From the IMG/VR virus record IMGVR_UViG_3300017989_000122, positions 1 through 62,068 of that record: DNA of 62,068 nt. One strand, written 5' to 3'. Made by a program: the position numbers and the translations under genes. The notes under the pieces were generated by a model. That model was not told the origin of the DNA and ran no database searches. It saw nothing but the letters and a program-made list of their open reading frames with translations. Of this stretch, positions 41,035 to 49,137 are shown piece after piece; the stretch's first letter is position 1, and the number at the start of each line of letters is the position of its first letter. The stretch is from a virus.

Positions 41035-42012
41035 ATGGCCACTGTTGTTGATACAGTCAATGAACTATTCCGTGGGATAAAGGGTGATGATACGACGGAC
41101 AGTCGTTCCACCGTTCGTGTCTTCCTCGTTCAACTGGAAAGCATGGATACCGATGTAATCAAGGTAATCCTTGCGGACTCCAACATCCCACAGAATAACG
41201 ACGCCCACCCGAATGACTCCGGCATCTTCGTCAGAGACCGTGATGTCAAACTGGTCGACGATGATGACAAGCTGACCTGGCTTGTTGAGGTCAGATACTC
41301 GAATGAAGGCGGGGGTGGAGGTGGAGGGGGCAGTGACCCACACCCAACTGACCTACCACCGGTCATCACGTTCAGTGCCGCACAATATACGCGTGTAGTT
41401 GAGAAAGCATATCAGGACGGGACCAACGACGGTTCATCTGGTTCAGGTCCTGATTCCTTGACCCCCGTCACGTCCGGTGAACCGCTCACTCCGGTATTCA
41501 ACTCGGTCGGCAAACCATTCGACCCGCCAGTCGTCCAGGAAGACCAGAATCTCGTCATCACGATTCAGCGCAACGAAACGACGACCGACTTCGACCCGGA
41601 CAATATCAAGGCATATCGTAACACCATCAACTCCATTGACCATACCGGTAGTAACAAGATTGCGGGGGTCGAGTTTACGAAGTTCCAAGGCCGGATGCGT
41701 GGTATCACCGCACAGAAGATGTGGGACAAAGATGGTGACGCATACTGGGCGGTTACTTATGACATTGAGATTCGTGAGGTCACCCATATCCGGCAAGTGC
41801 TCGATGCTGGATATTACTACTTGCAGTCAGGTGGCGGTACGCAGGACTGGTATCCGATTCTGGACAAGGGTTCACCAGCAAAACAAATCACGGAGCCGAT
41901 GGTACTCAATGGCAGTGGTGGTATTGGGTCAAAGTCGAGTCCAGTCTATCGGATGTTCCAAACTTATCTGGCGGCAGATTGGTCGTCACTGAATCTGCCT
42001 GAAGATGAATAG
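41035..42012 (+). CDS. Tail or distal-tail/baseplate protein
   Basis: 325 residues with AGGAGG leader. A Gly-run (eight Gly) near residue 91 separates a small N-terminal domain from a larger one. The larger domain contains NKIAGVEFTKFQGRMRGITA and EIREVTHIRQVLDAGYYYLQ. Follows the tape measure, so baseplate or tail-tip function is likely. No enzymatic motif seen. Confidence 0.6.
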   Translation: MATVVDTVNELFRGIKGDDTTDSRSTVRVFLVQLESMDTDVIKVILADSNIPQNNDAHPNDSGIFVRDRDVKLVDDDDKLTWLVEVRYSNEGGGGGGGGSDPHPTDLPPVITFSAAQYTRVVEKAYQDGTNDGSSGSGPDSLTPVTSGEPLTPVFNSVGKPFDPPVVQEDQNLVITIQRNETTTDFDPDNIKAYRNTINSIDHTGSNKIAGVEFTKFQGRMRGITAQKMWDKDGDAYWAVTYDIEIREVTHIRQVLDAGYYYLQSGGGTQDWYPILDKGSPAKQITEPMVLNGSGGIGSKSSPVYRMFQTYLAADWSSLNLPEDE

Positions 42013-42021
42013 GAGGAAACC

Positions 42022-43275
42022 ATGACGGAAGCGTATGGGTTTGATGAGCGTGGGGTCAAACGGATTATTGCGGCAGTGCGGGAAGTGGAACAAGGTGCAG
42101 GGCCTGGTTTCCATCGTCGCCGTTTCAAAACTCCGCAGGAGCCGGGCGGGATATCGTGGCAGATAAAACGGATTGCCGCTTCCGACAGTTCCACCTATGA
42201 CAAGAACAATGCCGATGTGGTTTGTGATGGTACGGCGGATGAAGAAGATTTTTGTTCCTTGCTGGGTGGTACCACACCTGCCACCACTTATCCCAATGAG
42301 TCAGTCACCCCCATTATTGGTTGTGTGAGATTGCAGGTGGCGAGGGGCAACTATTACTTCAGCAAGTCCGTCGTGTTGCCTATGTTTTGTGAGTTGGTTT
42401 ATGTTTCGTCCGGCGGCTCATGCCCGGTGAACTATGTTGCCATCCAACCGGAATCGGGTGCAACGATTTATGCGGCCATCGATGCAAGTAAGAGTGTCTG
42501 GGCCGCCCTCTTGGGTGACTCGGGCAAGTTCAAGATAGTGGCAAACGGCAGTGACCGTTTTACCTCTGGGATTGTTGCTAGTTCCCGTGAAGCGGTCAGC
42601 AATTCCATGCGGGGAGATGGCAACCTTTATGTGCGGTATTGGGAAGTTGATGTCAACTCCTATGGATTTTTCTTGTCGGGCATGGGGAGGGTGAGCCTTG
42701 ATGCGGTGACGGTTACAACGGCTACGAGAGGGGTATATGTTGGCAACTCGGCCTATCTACTCATATCCAAGTCCACACTTACCGGTCCTGGTGCGGGTGG
42801 GCTGGCCGGGATACAAACATCTCATGGTGGCATATTACAATTGTGGGATACCGATGTCACACAGTATGCAAGCGGCTATGGTGCAACACTCTGGTCGGAT
42901 ATATTCACGGTCAACTCGTGCTCGTTTGACAATAACCAGAATGGATTTTATGCCGTTCCGGGCAATTGTCTGTTTGGTTCAGTCCACAACTCACAGGCAA
43001 ACAACAACACGGGAACAGGATGGGCCACATCCTGTCATGTGTTTTATATGTCACAGCCAAATGCCTCCGGTAACGGCACAAACTTCAATTGTTCCAACGT
43101 GATAACATTCGATACCGGTTGGCCGGTTGGCGACCGTGGCAGTGGTCTTTATGGTTGGTTGTCCGATGGAACCAACAGTGGCAAGGACTGCACCACTTAT
43201 GATTACTCATCAGGTGGCGTACTTTACACTCTGGTCAATTTCCCAGGCGGTTTATCAAAGTCGTTCAGGAGATAG
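42022..43275 (+). CDS. Tail spike-like beta-helix protein
   Basis: 417 residues. After an N-terminal linker (RRFKTPQEPGG) the remainder is rich in short strands with Asn/Gly turns (GVYVGNSAYLLISKSTLTGP, then LQLWDTDVTQYASGYGATLW), as in right-handed beta-helix spikes. It may bind or degrade a surface glycan; no pectate-lyase or hydrolase catalytic triad can be assigned by eye. Confidence 0.6.
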   Translation: MTEAYGFDERGVKRIIAAVREVEQGAGPGFHRRRFKTPQEPGGISWQIKRIAASDSSTYDKNNADVVCDGTADEEDFCSLLGGTTPATTYPNESVTPIIGCVRLQVARGNYYFSKSVVLPMFCELVYVSSGGSCPVNYVAIQPESGATIYAAIDASKSVWAALLGDSGKFKIVANGSDRFTSGIVASSREAVSNSMRGDGNLYVRYWEVDVNSYGFFLSGMGRVSLDAVTVTTATRGVYVGNSAYLLISKSTLTGPGAGGLAGIQTSHGGILQLWDTDVTQYASGYGATLWSDIFTVNSCSFDNNQNGFYAVPGNCLFGSVHNSQANNNTGTGWATSCHVFYMSQPNASGNGTNFNCSNVITFDTGWPVGDRGSGLYGWLSDGTNSGKDCTTYDYSSGGVLYTLVNFPGGLSKSFRR

Positions 43276-43284
43276 GAGGAAGTC

Positions 43285-43737
43285 ATGTACGGTTATGAAG
43301 TAGCGAAGCGGGATTGGCTGTTGGTAGTGATGGTGCTCATTGCTACCGTGTTTGTGCTGTTGCTGTTGTGTGGATGCTCGTCCACCAACCTGAATGGAAT
43401 CCGAGTCTCCTCAATGGGAATCAAGGTGACAGGTTGTCCATTCGATGCACAGAACCCTGGTAAGGTGGACGTCATTGGTGGTTATTCAGCAGTGACGATT
43501 ATCCCGATGGCGCGAGGACAAGGCGCACAGATAACTGCTATGACCTACGAGATATTGAGTGGGCGTCCAATGTTCGCCGAGGAGATTATCGTTTACCCCA
43601 TAGGGCAGGATAGTGTCCTCAAACTGGAACGCCAACCACAATCGGTATTGAAGATTCCGTGGTTACTCGATATCAAGGCAGGGCCGGCTACTGAAACGGT
43701 CCTTACAGTGGAACCCACTGAGGAAGATTCCCAGTGA
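43285..43737 (+). CDS. Lipoprotein with signal peptide
   Basis: 150 residues. After a short N terminus, residues about 10-30 form a hydrophobic signal (LLVVMVLIATVFVLLLL) with the lipobox LLCGC, so the mature chain would be anchored through a diacylglyceryl Cys. It points to a host with lipoprotein export, probably diderm. Placed before the patatin-like lipase. An outer-membrane spanin-like or receptor-blocking role is possible. Confidence 0.72.
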   Translation: MYGYEVAKRDWLLVVMVLIATVFVLLLLCGCSSTNLNGIRVSSMGIKVTGCPFDAQNPGKVDVIGGYSAVTIIPMARGQGAQITAMTYEILSGRPMFAEEIIVYPIGQDSVLKLERQPQSVLKIPWLLDIKAGPATETVLTVEPTEEDSQ

Positions 43738-44603
43738 AAGTCCTCATTATTGCAGGGGGTGGCGTATTCGGTATCATCCCGGCGCGTCTACTGGCCGATA
43801 TCGACGGCGGCCTTCGTAAGGTAGGCGTATTCGGCGGGACGTCCATCGGTGGTATCCTATCCATGATGTATGCGTCAGAGACCCATCCACTCACTGTATT
43901 GGGGTCTTTCCGACAAATGATGAGTTCGGTTTTCCATCGGTCATTCTGGAGTCGCCTTGTCCCAGGCCCCAAGTATTCGCCGGACGCGTTGGAGGCAGCA
44001 TTACAGGACACCCTTCCTGATAAGTTGTCCGACCTGCGAGGCAAGGTAGTCATCCCATCCATCGACTTTACCGGTGGCAAACCAAAGGTATGGGATAACA
44101 TATCGCCGCAGGACTTGGCCCTCGAAGCATGGATGGTCGGACGCGCCACGAGTGCGGCACCAACTTACTTCCCGCCGATGGATATCAACGGCCATGCCTA
44201 CATCGACGGTGGCCTCCTGGAAAACATCCCCATCGTGACAACTTGTTGTGCCATTAAGGATAAGTTGGGTATCCAGTTTTCCGAGATGGACGTATTCGTC
44301 ATTGGCACGGGCCACCGGGAAACCGGGAAGTATACGCCACACGAGGTAGCCGGCTGGGGATATCTCAGCTGGGCAAAGCCATTGGTGGAAATGCTGACGG
44401 GGGGGAATGAGATGGGTAGTCCGTTCTGGGCAAAGGAACTCGGACTGGCATCGTTCAGGATGTTTGACCCGGTGCGATTGAAACATAGCTGGAATATGGA
44501 TAACCCAAAGGATGGTGAGAAGGCAGAGGAAGAGGCGGTCAACCATGTTGCGGAGTTTCGTGAACTGTTCAACAAATGGTTAGTGGGAGAAGCAGATGAG
44601 TAA
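43734..44603 (+). CDS. Patatin-like phospholipase
   Basis: 289 residues from a GTG that overlaps the upstream stop (GTGA). Oxyanion-hole Gly run GGGVFG at 8-13, nucleophile S37 in GTSIG, and catalytic Asp in DGG at 158-160 complete the Ser-Asp dyad. Cuts lipid esters. In a phage, and next to a lipoprotein in a late operon with no visible endolysin, it may attack host membranes during lysis, or counter host membrane defence. Both are inference. Confidence 0.85.
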   Translation: MKVLIIAGGGVFGIIPARLLADIDGGLRKVGVFGGTSIGGILSMMYASETHPLTVLGSFRQMMSSVFHRSFWSRLVPGPKYSPDALEAALQDTLPDKLSDLRGKVVIPSIDFTGGKPKVWDNISPQDLALEAWMVGRATSAAPTYFPPMDINGHAYIDGGLLENIPIVTTCCAIKDKLGIQFSEMDVFVIGTGHRETGKYTPHEVAGWGYLSWAKPLVEMLTGGNEMGSPFWAKELGLASFRMFDPVRLKHSWNMDNPKDGEKAEEEAVNHVAEFRELFNKWLVGEADE

Positions 44604-44802
44604 GTGCGGACTGAAGACGGAAGTATACAGTAGGGTGGTCGGTTACCATCGACCCGTATCCGAATGGCATCCCGGCAAGCAGGAGGAGTTCAAGGGCCGT
44701 AAGGTGTTTGGTCTGCCGACTTCCCGTGCTTCTGCCGCCGACGAGGCAAGCGGCACAGAAGTATCCGAGGCAGATTGCGAAGAGCACAAAGAAGCAATTT
44801 GA
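44596..44802 (+). CDS. Small NrdD C-terminal-like (glycyl radical) domain protein
   Basis: 68 residues, start overlaps the patatin stop and has GGGAG upstream. Residues 4-36 read CGLKTEVYSRVVGYHRPVSE then a GKQEEFKGR motif, which matches the end of anaerobic ribonucleotide reductase NrdD around its radical glycine; G16 would be that glycine. The rest is acidic and unmatched. No full-length nrdD lies in the window. It might be a spare radical domain for host NrdD, as GrcA is for pyruvate formate-lyase. This is a hypothesis. Confidence 0.65.
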   Translation: MSKCGLKTEVYSRVVGYHRPVSEWHPGKQEEFKGRKVFGLPTSRASAADEASGTEVSEADCEEHKEAI

Positions 44803-44840
44803 GGCATTCTTCATCAAGGACGTAGGGGTGACAACGATTC

Positions 44841-44885
44841 CACTGGGCAATCCAGTGACGGTCTTTCTTGACCGGTGAACCGTCA
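44841..44885. terminator. Candidate bidirectional terminator between convergent blocks
   Basis: Two hairpins lie in tandem: CACTGG (44841-44846) with CCAGTG (44852-44857), and TGACGGT (44856-44862) with ACCGTCA (44879-44885). They share a base or two and may be alternatives. The region separates the rightward late genes from the leftward genes that end at 44902. The T-run is short, so strength is uncertain. Confidence 0.45.
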
Positions 44886-44901
44886 GGCCTTTTCGTCCTT
44901 C

Positions 44902-45024
44902 TCACGGCATGGATTCCTCCCAGGGTAGGTCGTCTTGATTTTCAAACAGCACGTCGATTGTCTCATAGTCATCGAGCAAGTCTAACCAGTACAAAAACTC
45001 TTCAGCGTATAACCAACCTTCCAT
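44902..45024 (-). CDS. Very small acidic protein, 40 residues
   Basis: ATG 45024 follows GGAGGAGGTGTGAG, an excellent ribosome binding site, one base after the stop of the Rad50 C-terminal gene. Reads MEGWLYAEEFLYWLDLLDDY and ends EESMP. Acidic and aromatic, amphipathic. Last gene of the leftward transcript. An anti-restriction DNA mimic or inhibitor would fit its acidity, but nothing is proven. Confidence 0.6.
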   Translation of the reverse strand: MEGWLYAEEFLYWLDLLDDYETIDVLFENQDDLPWEESMP

Positions 45025-45025
45025 C

Positions 45026-45643
45026 TCACACCTCCTCCACTTTACTGATTTTCCGTTCCTTGGTCACCTTGAAAACTTTGTCAGCACAACCACCCAGACG
45101 TTCATCATTGGTGACGATGACAAACTGAATACCCAGCCGCTCGGATAACTGCTTGACCAACGCTGCCGCCTTGGGACGGAGGTCTGGGGATACGAATCGG
45201 AAAGGCTCATCCATAATCATCACGGGCGCGGATTCTTCCAGAGTCCAGAGGGTTAACCGCAAGGCAAACGCCGCTACATCCACGGCCCCGCCCCCTGATG
45301 CGGATAAGGGATGTAATTGCGGTCCTTGCCGCCGTCCTCGCTTAAATACGATGTCGCACTCGGTACGGCCCCGGCGCTCCTTGAACTCTACCCGGAGTCG
45401 ATATGCCCCGTCACCAAAAACCTCGGCCAGTGCGAGGCTAGATAATTCGGATAGGTGGAACTCGAGTTGTCGTTGGGTTTCCAAGGCGACTGTCCGAACT
45501 ATGGCAAGTGCCTCCTCACATGCTTCGGCCGTCCGCTTGAACTGCCTTTCTGTTCGGAGGTGGTCCTTGTATTGCCGTTCGAGTTCATCCCGGCGACCGT
45601 GTAGGCGGTCGAGCCGTGCCTTAAGTTCATGTAGGGAGTCCAT
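45026..45643 (-). CDS. Rad50/SbcC C-terminal half
   Basis: 205 residues. Residues 1-65 are coiled coil. The ABC signature LSASGGG is at 113-119 and Walker B VMIMDEPF at 141-148, followed by the D-loop region and VTNDE (switch His replaced by Asn-Asp context). It lacks Walker A. This is the half of a Rad50/SbcC ATPase that must pair with the N-terminal half encoded at 46792-47712. Together with the Mre11-like protein between them, it should form a DNA-end-processing complex for recombination-dependent replication. Confidence 0.82.
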   Translation of the reverse strand: MDSLHELKARLDRLHGRRDELERQYKDHLRTERQFKRTAEACEEALAIVRTVALETQRQLEFHLSELSSLALAEVFGDGAYRLRVEFKERRGRTECDIVFKRGRRQGPQLHPLSASGGGAVDVAAFALRLTLWTLEESAPVMIMDEPFRFVSPDLRPKAAALVKQLSERLGIQFVIVTNDERLGGCADKVFKVTKERKISKVEEV

Positions 45644-45863
45644 CCAACAGTTCTTTCAGTTCGGTCATTGCTTCATCGAGTTGCCTCCGTACCTTGGCGA
45701 ACCGCCTTTCTTCCTTACGGAGTTTGATACGGGCCTGTTTGGCACTGGACACTCCTAACTCCTTCATCTGTTCGAGGACGGCCTCGCGTTGGCCGGTAGC
45801 ACGCTGCAAGGCGGTTTTTTCCCTGTCGAGTTGTTCTTCGATATCTTGGAGGTCGGTAGTCAT
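45627..45863 (-). CDS. Small coiled-coil protein between Mre11 and the Rad50 C half
   Basis: 78 residues, nearly all coiled coil (EEQLDREKTALQRATGQREA), no cysteine. Overlaps the next gene by 17 bases and the Mre11 gene by 4 (ATGA). It may be a detached piece of the Rad50 coiled-coil arm, giving a three-gene Rad50. It could also be an accessory factor. Confidence 0.65.
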   Translation of the reverse strand: MTTDLQDIEEQLDREKTALQRATGQREAVLEQMKELGVSSAKQARIKLRKEERRFAKVRRQLDEAMTELKELLDGLPT

Positions 45864-46795
45864 CTACACTCTTCCATCACTTTCTCGATTATGTTTTGGA
45901 CTCGTTTATTGACCTTATGTGTTTCGAGGTACTTCCGCAAGTTGTCCTCGAACGTGGAACCGATTGCGACATCAGGATTGCCGAGCCGGTCGATGAAGGC
46001 ACTCATACGCTGGTCATGGCCTTCCCGCTCCTCAATGTGTTCACGGCTGACCACGCCCTTCTCATGGGGGATGGTGATGGCCGTGGCGATGTGTTGGTCG
46101 TCGCTGTCCCACAGGAAGGCTGTCGGTTCGTGGTCTACCTGGTCGGCCTTCTGCCGCGTGAACGCGCCGGGGTTGACAAGCCATCGTCCGTGGGCCTGCT
46201 TGTGAAAGGTCTGGTGATTGTCCCCGGTCACGATGAGGTCGTACTTTGCCCCCAACTGATTAAGCAGTTCCTTGGCTGGGAAGCCCTCCGCACCTGGGAA
46301 CGGCGGACGACGTCCCGGCCATACCAGTTCGTGCATGACGAGGACTTTGGTATGTGGAGTGTTTTTCGGTTTGGGGATGGGTTCTCCCCAGCTCGCCCCG
46401 TAGAAGTCCACGCCGCCGCAAGTAATTGGCTCCTTACTTAACAGTCGTACACCTCCCCCGCCATCATGGCTAGGACACAGTTCAATCAGCAACGCCAGCG
46501 CGGAGTCTGACAGGGCGTCGAACCGGTGGTTGGGCAGGTCGTGCTGTCCCGCCACGACCAGGACAGGCGTGGACGAGTTGCGGAAGTGGATGGCGCAGTC
46601 GTAGATGAACGGCATGGCGCGGCGGATGTCGCTCGCCCCGGTCCAGCGGTCGAAGATGTCCCCGGCGATTACCTTGACCTCGGGCCGGTTCATCAACCAG
46701 TCCAGCTTGCGCCATTGCGCCGCCATAAAGTCGTCGGTGCGGCAGGGCGGGGGCGTGTCGCGGAGGTGCAGGTCGGCGACAAAAAGATGGTTCAT
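45860..46795 (-). CDS. Mre11/SbcD-like nuclease
   Basis: 311 residues from ATG 46795 (GAAGGAGAAC leader, ATGA overlap with the Rad50 N-half stop). The calcineurin-like motifs are visible: D8-x-H10 near the start, AGDIFDR, GQHDL (GNHD in the family), VMHEL and GDNHQ. They place two metals for endo/exonuclease action. A helical C-terminal tail (NLRKYLETHKVNKRVQNIIE) is suited to bind Rad50 coils. Gene order is Rad50-N, Mre11, coil, Rad50-C. Confidence 0.88.
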   Translation of the reverse strand: MNHLFVADLHLRDTPPPCRTDDFMAAQWRKLDWLMNRPEVKVIAGDIFDRWTGASDIRRAMPFIYDCAIHFRNSSTPVLVVAGQHDLPNHRFDALSDSALALLIELCPSHDGGGGVRLLSKEPITCGGVDFYGASWGEPIPKPKNTPHTKVLVMHELVWPGRRPPFPGAEGFPAKELLNQLGAKYDLIVTGDNHQTFHKQAHGRWLVNPGAFTRQKADQVDHEPTAFLWDSDDQHIATAITIPHEKGVVSREHIEEREGHDQRMSAFIDRLGNPDVAIGSTFEDNLRKYLETHKVNKRVQNIIEKVMEECR

Positions 46796-47712
46796 GTAGT
46801 TCTCCTTCGCCACGGTCTACCGCATGTTGGACAAACTGCAGGACACTTGGCTTCGAGTGACTTGATATTTGATTTGTGCTCCTGGATGTCCTCGTCCAGG
46901 TCCTCGAGTCTGGTCAGCAGGCGAGTCAACTCCTTGGACTGGGATAACTCCCTGGTATACTGCGCGGAGGTTTGTCGTATCCCGATTATCATCCCCTCCA
47001 CTTTCGCCACTACGCCCTCACGCGCTCGAAGCTCCCGCGCCGATGGCATCCCCTCAGCTTCCTCCAGGATGCCCTCCAATGCCGTAATCCTGGCCAGTCC
47101 TTTATCCATCTTTGCAGTCAATGAGGAGGCCGTGGCGAACAGCACATCCAATTGTGGCAGGACTTTGTCGAGTGGCTCCGCCTCCTCCTTCATCCGTTCC
47201 GCCTCATATCCATAGTGGTCGGCGGTACGCCGGGCCTCCAATAGTCGGGAGGAAAGTGTGGAGAGCAGGTCGTCGATTCTGTCCAGGTCGGCGAAGCGGT
47301 TCAGCTCCCGCGCCACCTGGCCGGGGGACAGGGTAAGCAGGAATGGCGGGTCATGTTGGTGCTGGATGTTGATATCGGTCAGTCCCAGTAACTTGATGAT
47401 GTCTTCCGGTACCCCTTGACCGATGGCTTTGAAGTCAACATTATCCGCACCGTAGATGTTGAGTTTGTCCTTCTTGGTGCGGCTTATTATTGCCCCGTCA
47501 TCCAGTTCCACTGCAATATGGGTACCCCCTCCCCAGTGTGAGCGGAAGGCATCCCCAACAGGGCGGTTCGTCCGCACCCACTCCAGTGCCCGTAGGATTG
47601 CAGTTTTTCCACTGTCACTGCGCCCGACGACGACGTTGACGCCGGGAGCGAGGTCGAGCCGCGTATCCTTGTGAGACTGGAAGTTCTTGAGTTGGATGGT
47701 GCGGATGGTCAC
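46792..47712 (-). CDS. Rad50/SbcC N-terminal half ending at the zinc hook
   Basis: 306 residues, ATGA-coupled. Walker A GRSDSGKT at 30-37, Q-loop region near INIQHQHDPPFLL, then a coiled coil to the end. The last residues contain CPTC (C294, C297), the CxxC zinc hook, plus C290. The gene stops right after the hook where a normal Rad50 would turn back into the descending coil. The missing half is at 45026-45643. This looks like a clean split at the hook. Confidence 0.82.
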   Translation of the reverse strand: MTIRTIQLKNFQSHKDTRLDLAPGVNVVVGRSDSGKTAILRALEWVRTNRPVGDAFRSHWGGGTHIAVELDDGAIISRTKKDKLNIYGADNVDFKAIGQGVPEDIIKLLGLTDINIQHQHDPPFLLTLSPGQVARELNRFADLDRIDDLLSTLSSRLLEARRTADHYGYEAERMKEEAEPLDKVLPQLDVLFATASSLTAKMDKGLARITALEGILEEAEGMPSARELRAREGVVAKVEGMIIGIRQTSAQYTRELSQSKELTRLLTRLEDLDEDIQEHKSNIKSLEAKCPAVCPTCGRPWRRRTT

Positions 47713-48158
47713 AGCATCTTGTCCAGGTCGACGCCCTTGTCCCTCATCTTGGCCTTCAGCTCCTCGACCTTGGCCTTGACTTCGGGCGATGCGTCCGGTG
47801 CGGAGCTAATCGCCACGGCCATCTTCATCATCAGAAGCAGGGGGGCTTTCCGCTCCGCCATCTTCTTCCCGTACTTCGCCACCTCCGTCGCCTCCCGCTC
47901 CTTGAACTCCTGGTCCTCGGTGATTCCCGCGAACCAAGTCAAGGCAAATATCGTGTGCGGGCCGAGCGGGCCTTCCGGCACCTTGGACGGCAGATGGAGG
48001 CCGAGCCCGTCCTTGGTGAAGGAGACGAGGGCAACATCGTCCGGCACCTGCTCGTCAAGTCCCCGCAACCACTTCTGCGCGGGCGTCAGTTCCTGTTCCT
48101 CGTCGGGCTTGTTCCCCTTCGCCGCTCCGTCCAGGATGTCTCCGAGTCTGCTGACCAT
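47709..48158 (-). CDS. Hypothetical protein, 149 residues
   Basis: ATG 48158 follows GAGGAGGAACCGCA, the same kind of leader as the genes near 10-11 kb. Mostly helical with charged repeats at the end (KAKVEELKAKMRDKGVDLDK). Coupled to the Rad50 N half. Not recognised. Confidence 0.65.
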   Translation of the reverse strand: MVSRLGDILDGAAKGNKPDEEQELTPAQKWLRGLDEQVPDDVALVSFTKDGLGLHLPSKVPEGPLGPHTIFALTWFAGITEDQEFKEREATEVAKYGKKMAERKAPLLLMMKMAVAISSAPDASPEVKAKVEELKAKMRDKGVDLDKML

Positions 48159-48178
48159 TGCGGTTCCTCCTCTGTTGG

Positions 48179-48862
48179 TTATCTTGGTGTGGTCCTTCTC
48201 CTTCGCCTTCGCTTGATTACAACCACGTCGCCCGGCTTCGGTTCGACGGTAAGGACCTTTGCAACATTCTTCGAGGCTTCCCCCTCCCACCATCGCTTCT
48301 TGAAGAAGTCGGGGTCAACCCAGTCCAGCCAGCTGGTCAGGCGCACGGCGAACCAGACCTCCTTCCAATCCCTCATGCGTCCGCCACAAAAGCCTTCGGC
48401 CACGTTCACGAAAACATTGCCGTCGCCAAAATGCTCCTTGAGCTTGTCATTGAGGGACTTGGGGTAAATCATTACGGGCACCCGCTGGTCCCGCTTGGCA
48501 ATGATGATTCCGAAGGGACTGCCCGCCCGTTCCCTTTCCTCTTCCACTTGTCGGATGAAGGAGCCAACCGTTGCTTCGTCCTTCATGTTCTTGCCGTAGT
48601 CCAACTGGTCAAGGAATGACCATTTGCCGTAGCCGCACTTGAGTTCGATAACACAGGCGTCAATAAGCGGTTGGCCCACCGGGTCGGTTGCCTGCACATC
48701 GCCGTATTGGTTGGCGGTGCGACGACGCCGACGTGTGGCCATGCCGCCCGACCCGGCGGTGCGCCAGAAGATGTCGTCGTGCTCGTTGTCCGACCACCAC
48801 CAGGAAAGTTGGCGGCAAATCTTCCGCTCGAACGAACTGCCTTTGTGGGCTCCCTTGGTCAT
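48179..48862 (-). CDS. PD-(D/E)xK nuclease, Holliday-junction-resolvase-like
   Basis: 227 residues. N-terminal E in SSFERKICRQLSWWW, GD in YGDVQATDP and E-x-K in VIELKCGYGKW follow the order E...GD...ExK of Hjc/RecB-like nucleases. The last 30 residues are very basic. Located in the recombination block, it probably resolves branched intermediates or trims concatemers. A restriction-like enzyme is an alternative. Confidence 0.75.
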   Translation of the reverse strand: MTKGAHKGSSFERKICRQLSWWWSDNEHDDIFWRTAGSGGMATRRRRRTANQYGDVQATDPVGQPLIDACVIELKCGYGKWSFLDQLDYGKNMKDEATVGSFIRQVEEERERAGSPFGIIIAKRDQRVPVMIYPKSLNDKLKEHFGDGNVFVNVAEGFCGGRMRDWKEVWFAVRLTSWLDWVDPDFFKKRWWEGEASKNVAKVLTVEPKPGDVVVIKRRRRRRTTPR

Positions 48863-49137
48863 GCCTCAATCTCCTGGGTGTGCACTAGATGACCGAGCAA
48901 TCCTATCTTGCCATAAACGACCTCGTTGTCGATTGGTGTCTGGCCAGCACTGCGCATTGCATAAACCATGCAAGCAGGGTTGCCGTCGCAAACCATCCAG
49001 GATTGACCAGAGACTCTGTCCCACCAATCCTCTACGACAAATTCACTGCCGCCAAAATCAGGAACCTGAAAGTGTTTGGCTTCTTTTTTGATGCGAACTG
49101 TTTTGCCAGCCATCGGATGCGGCTCTTTGTGGGTCAT
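48859..49137 (-). CDS. Hypothetical protein, 92 residues
   Basis: Start at ATG 49137 (or GTG 49140) overlaps the RecA-like stop; its own stop overlaps the nuclease start (ATGA). Contains VEDWWDRVSGQSWMVCDGNP and looks like a small beta-barrel. Similar small proteins occur in phages but I cannot name a function. Confidence 0.65.
   Translation of the reverse strand: MTHKEPHPMAGKTVRIKKEAKHFQVPDFGGSEFVVEDWWDRVSGQSWMVCDGNPACMVYAMRSAGQTPIDNEVVYGKIGLLGHLVHTQEIEA

Noticed and set aside
44726-44878. 50-codon frame starting GTG in the +1 frame of the NrdD-like gene, ending VTVFLDR
   Set aside because: Looks somewhat protein-like but has no ribosome binding site and no shift signal; left as possible but unsupported.
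46482-47336. Open frames of 70 to 230 residues opposite mre11 and rad50
   Set aside because: Shadow frames with no leader; the minus-strand genes have complete motifs and chained ATGA overlaps.
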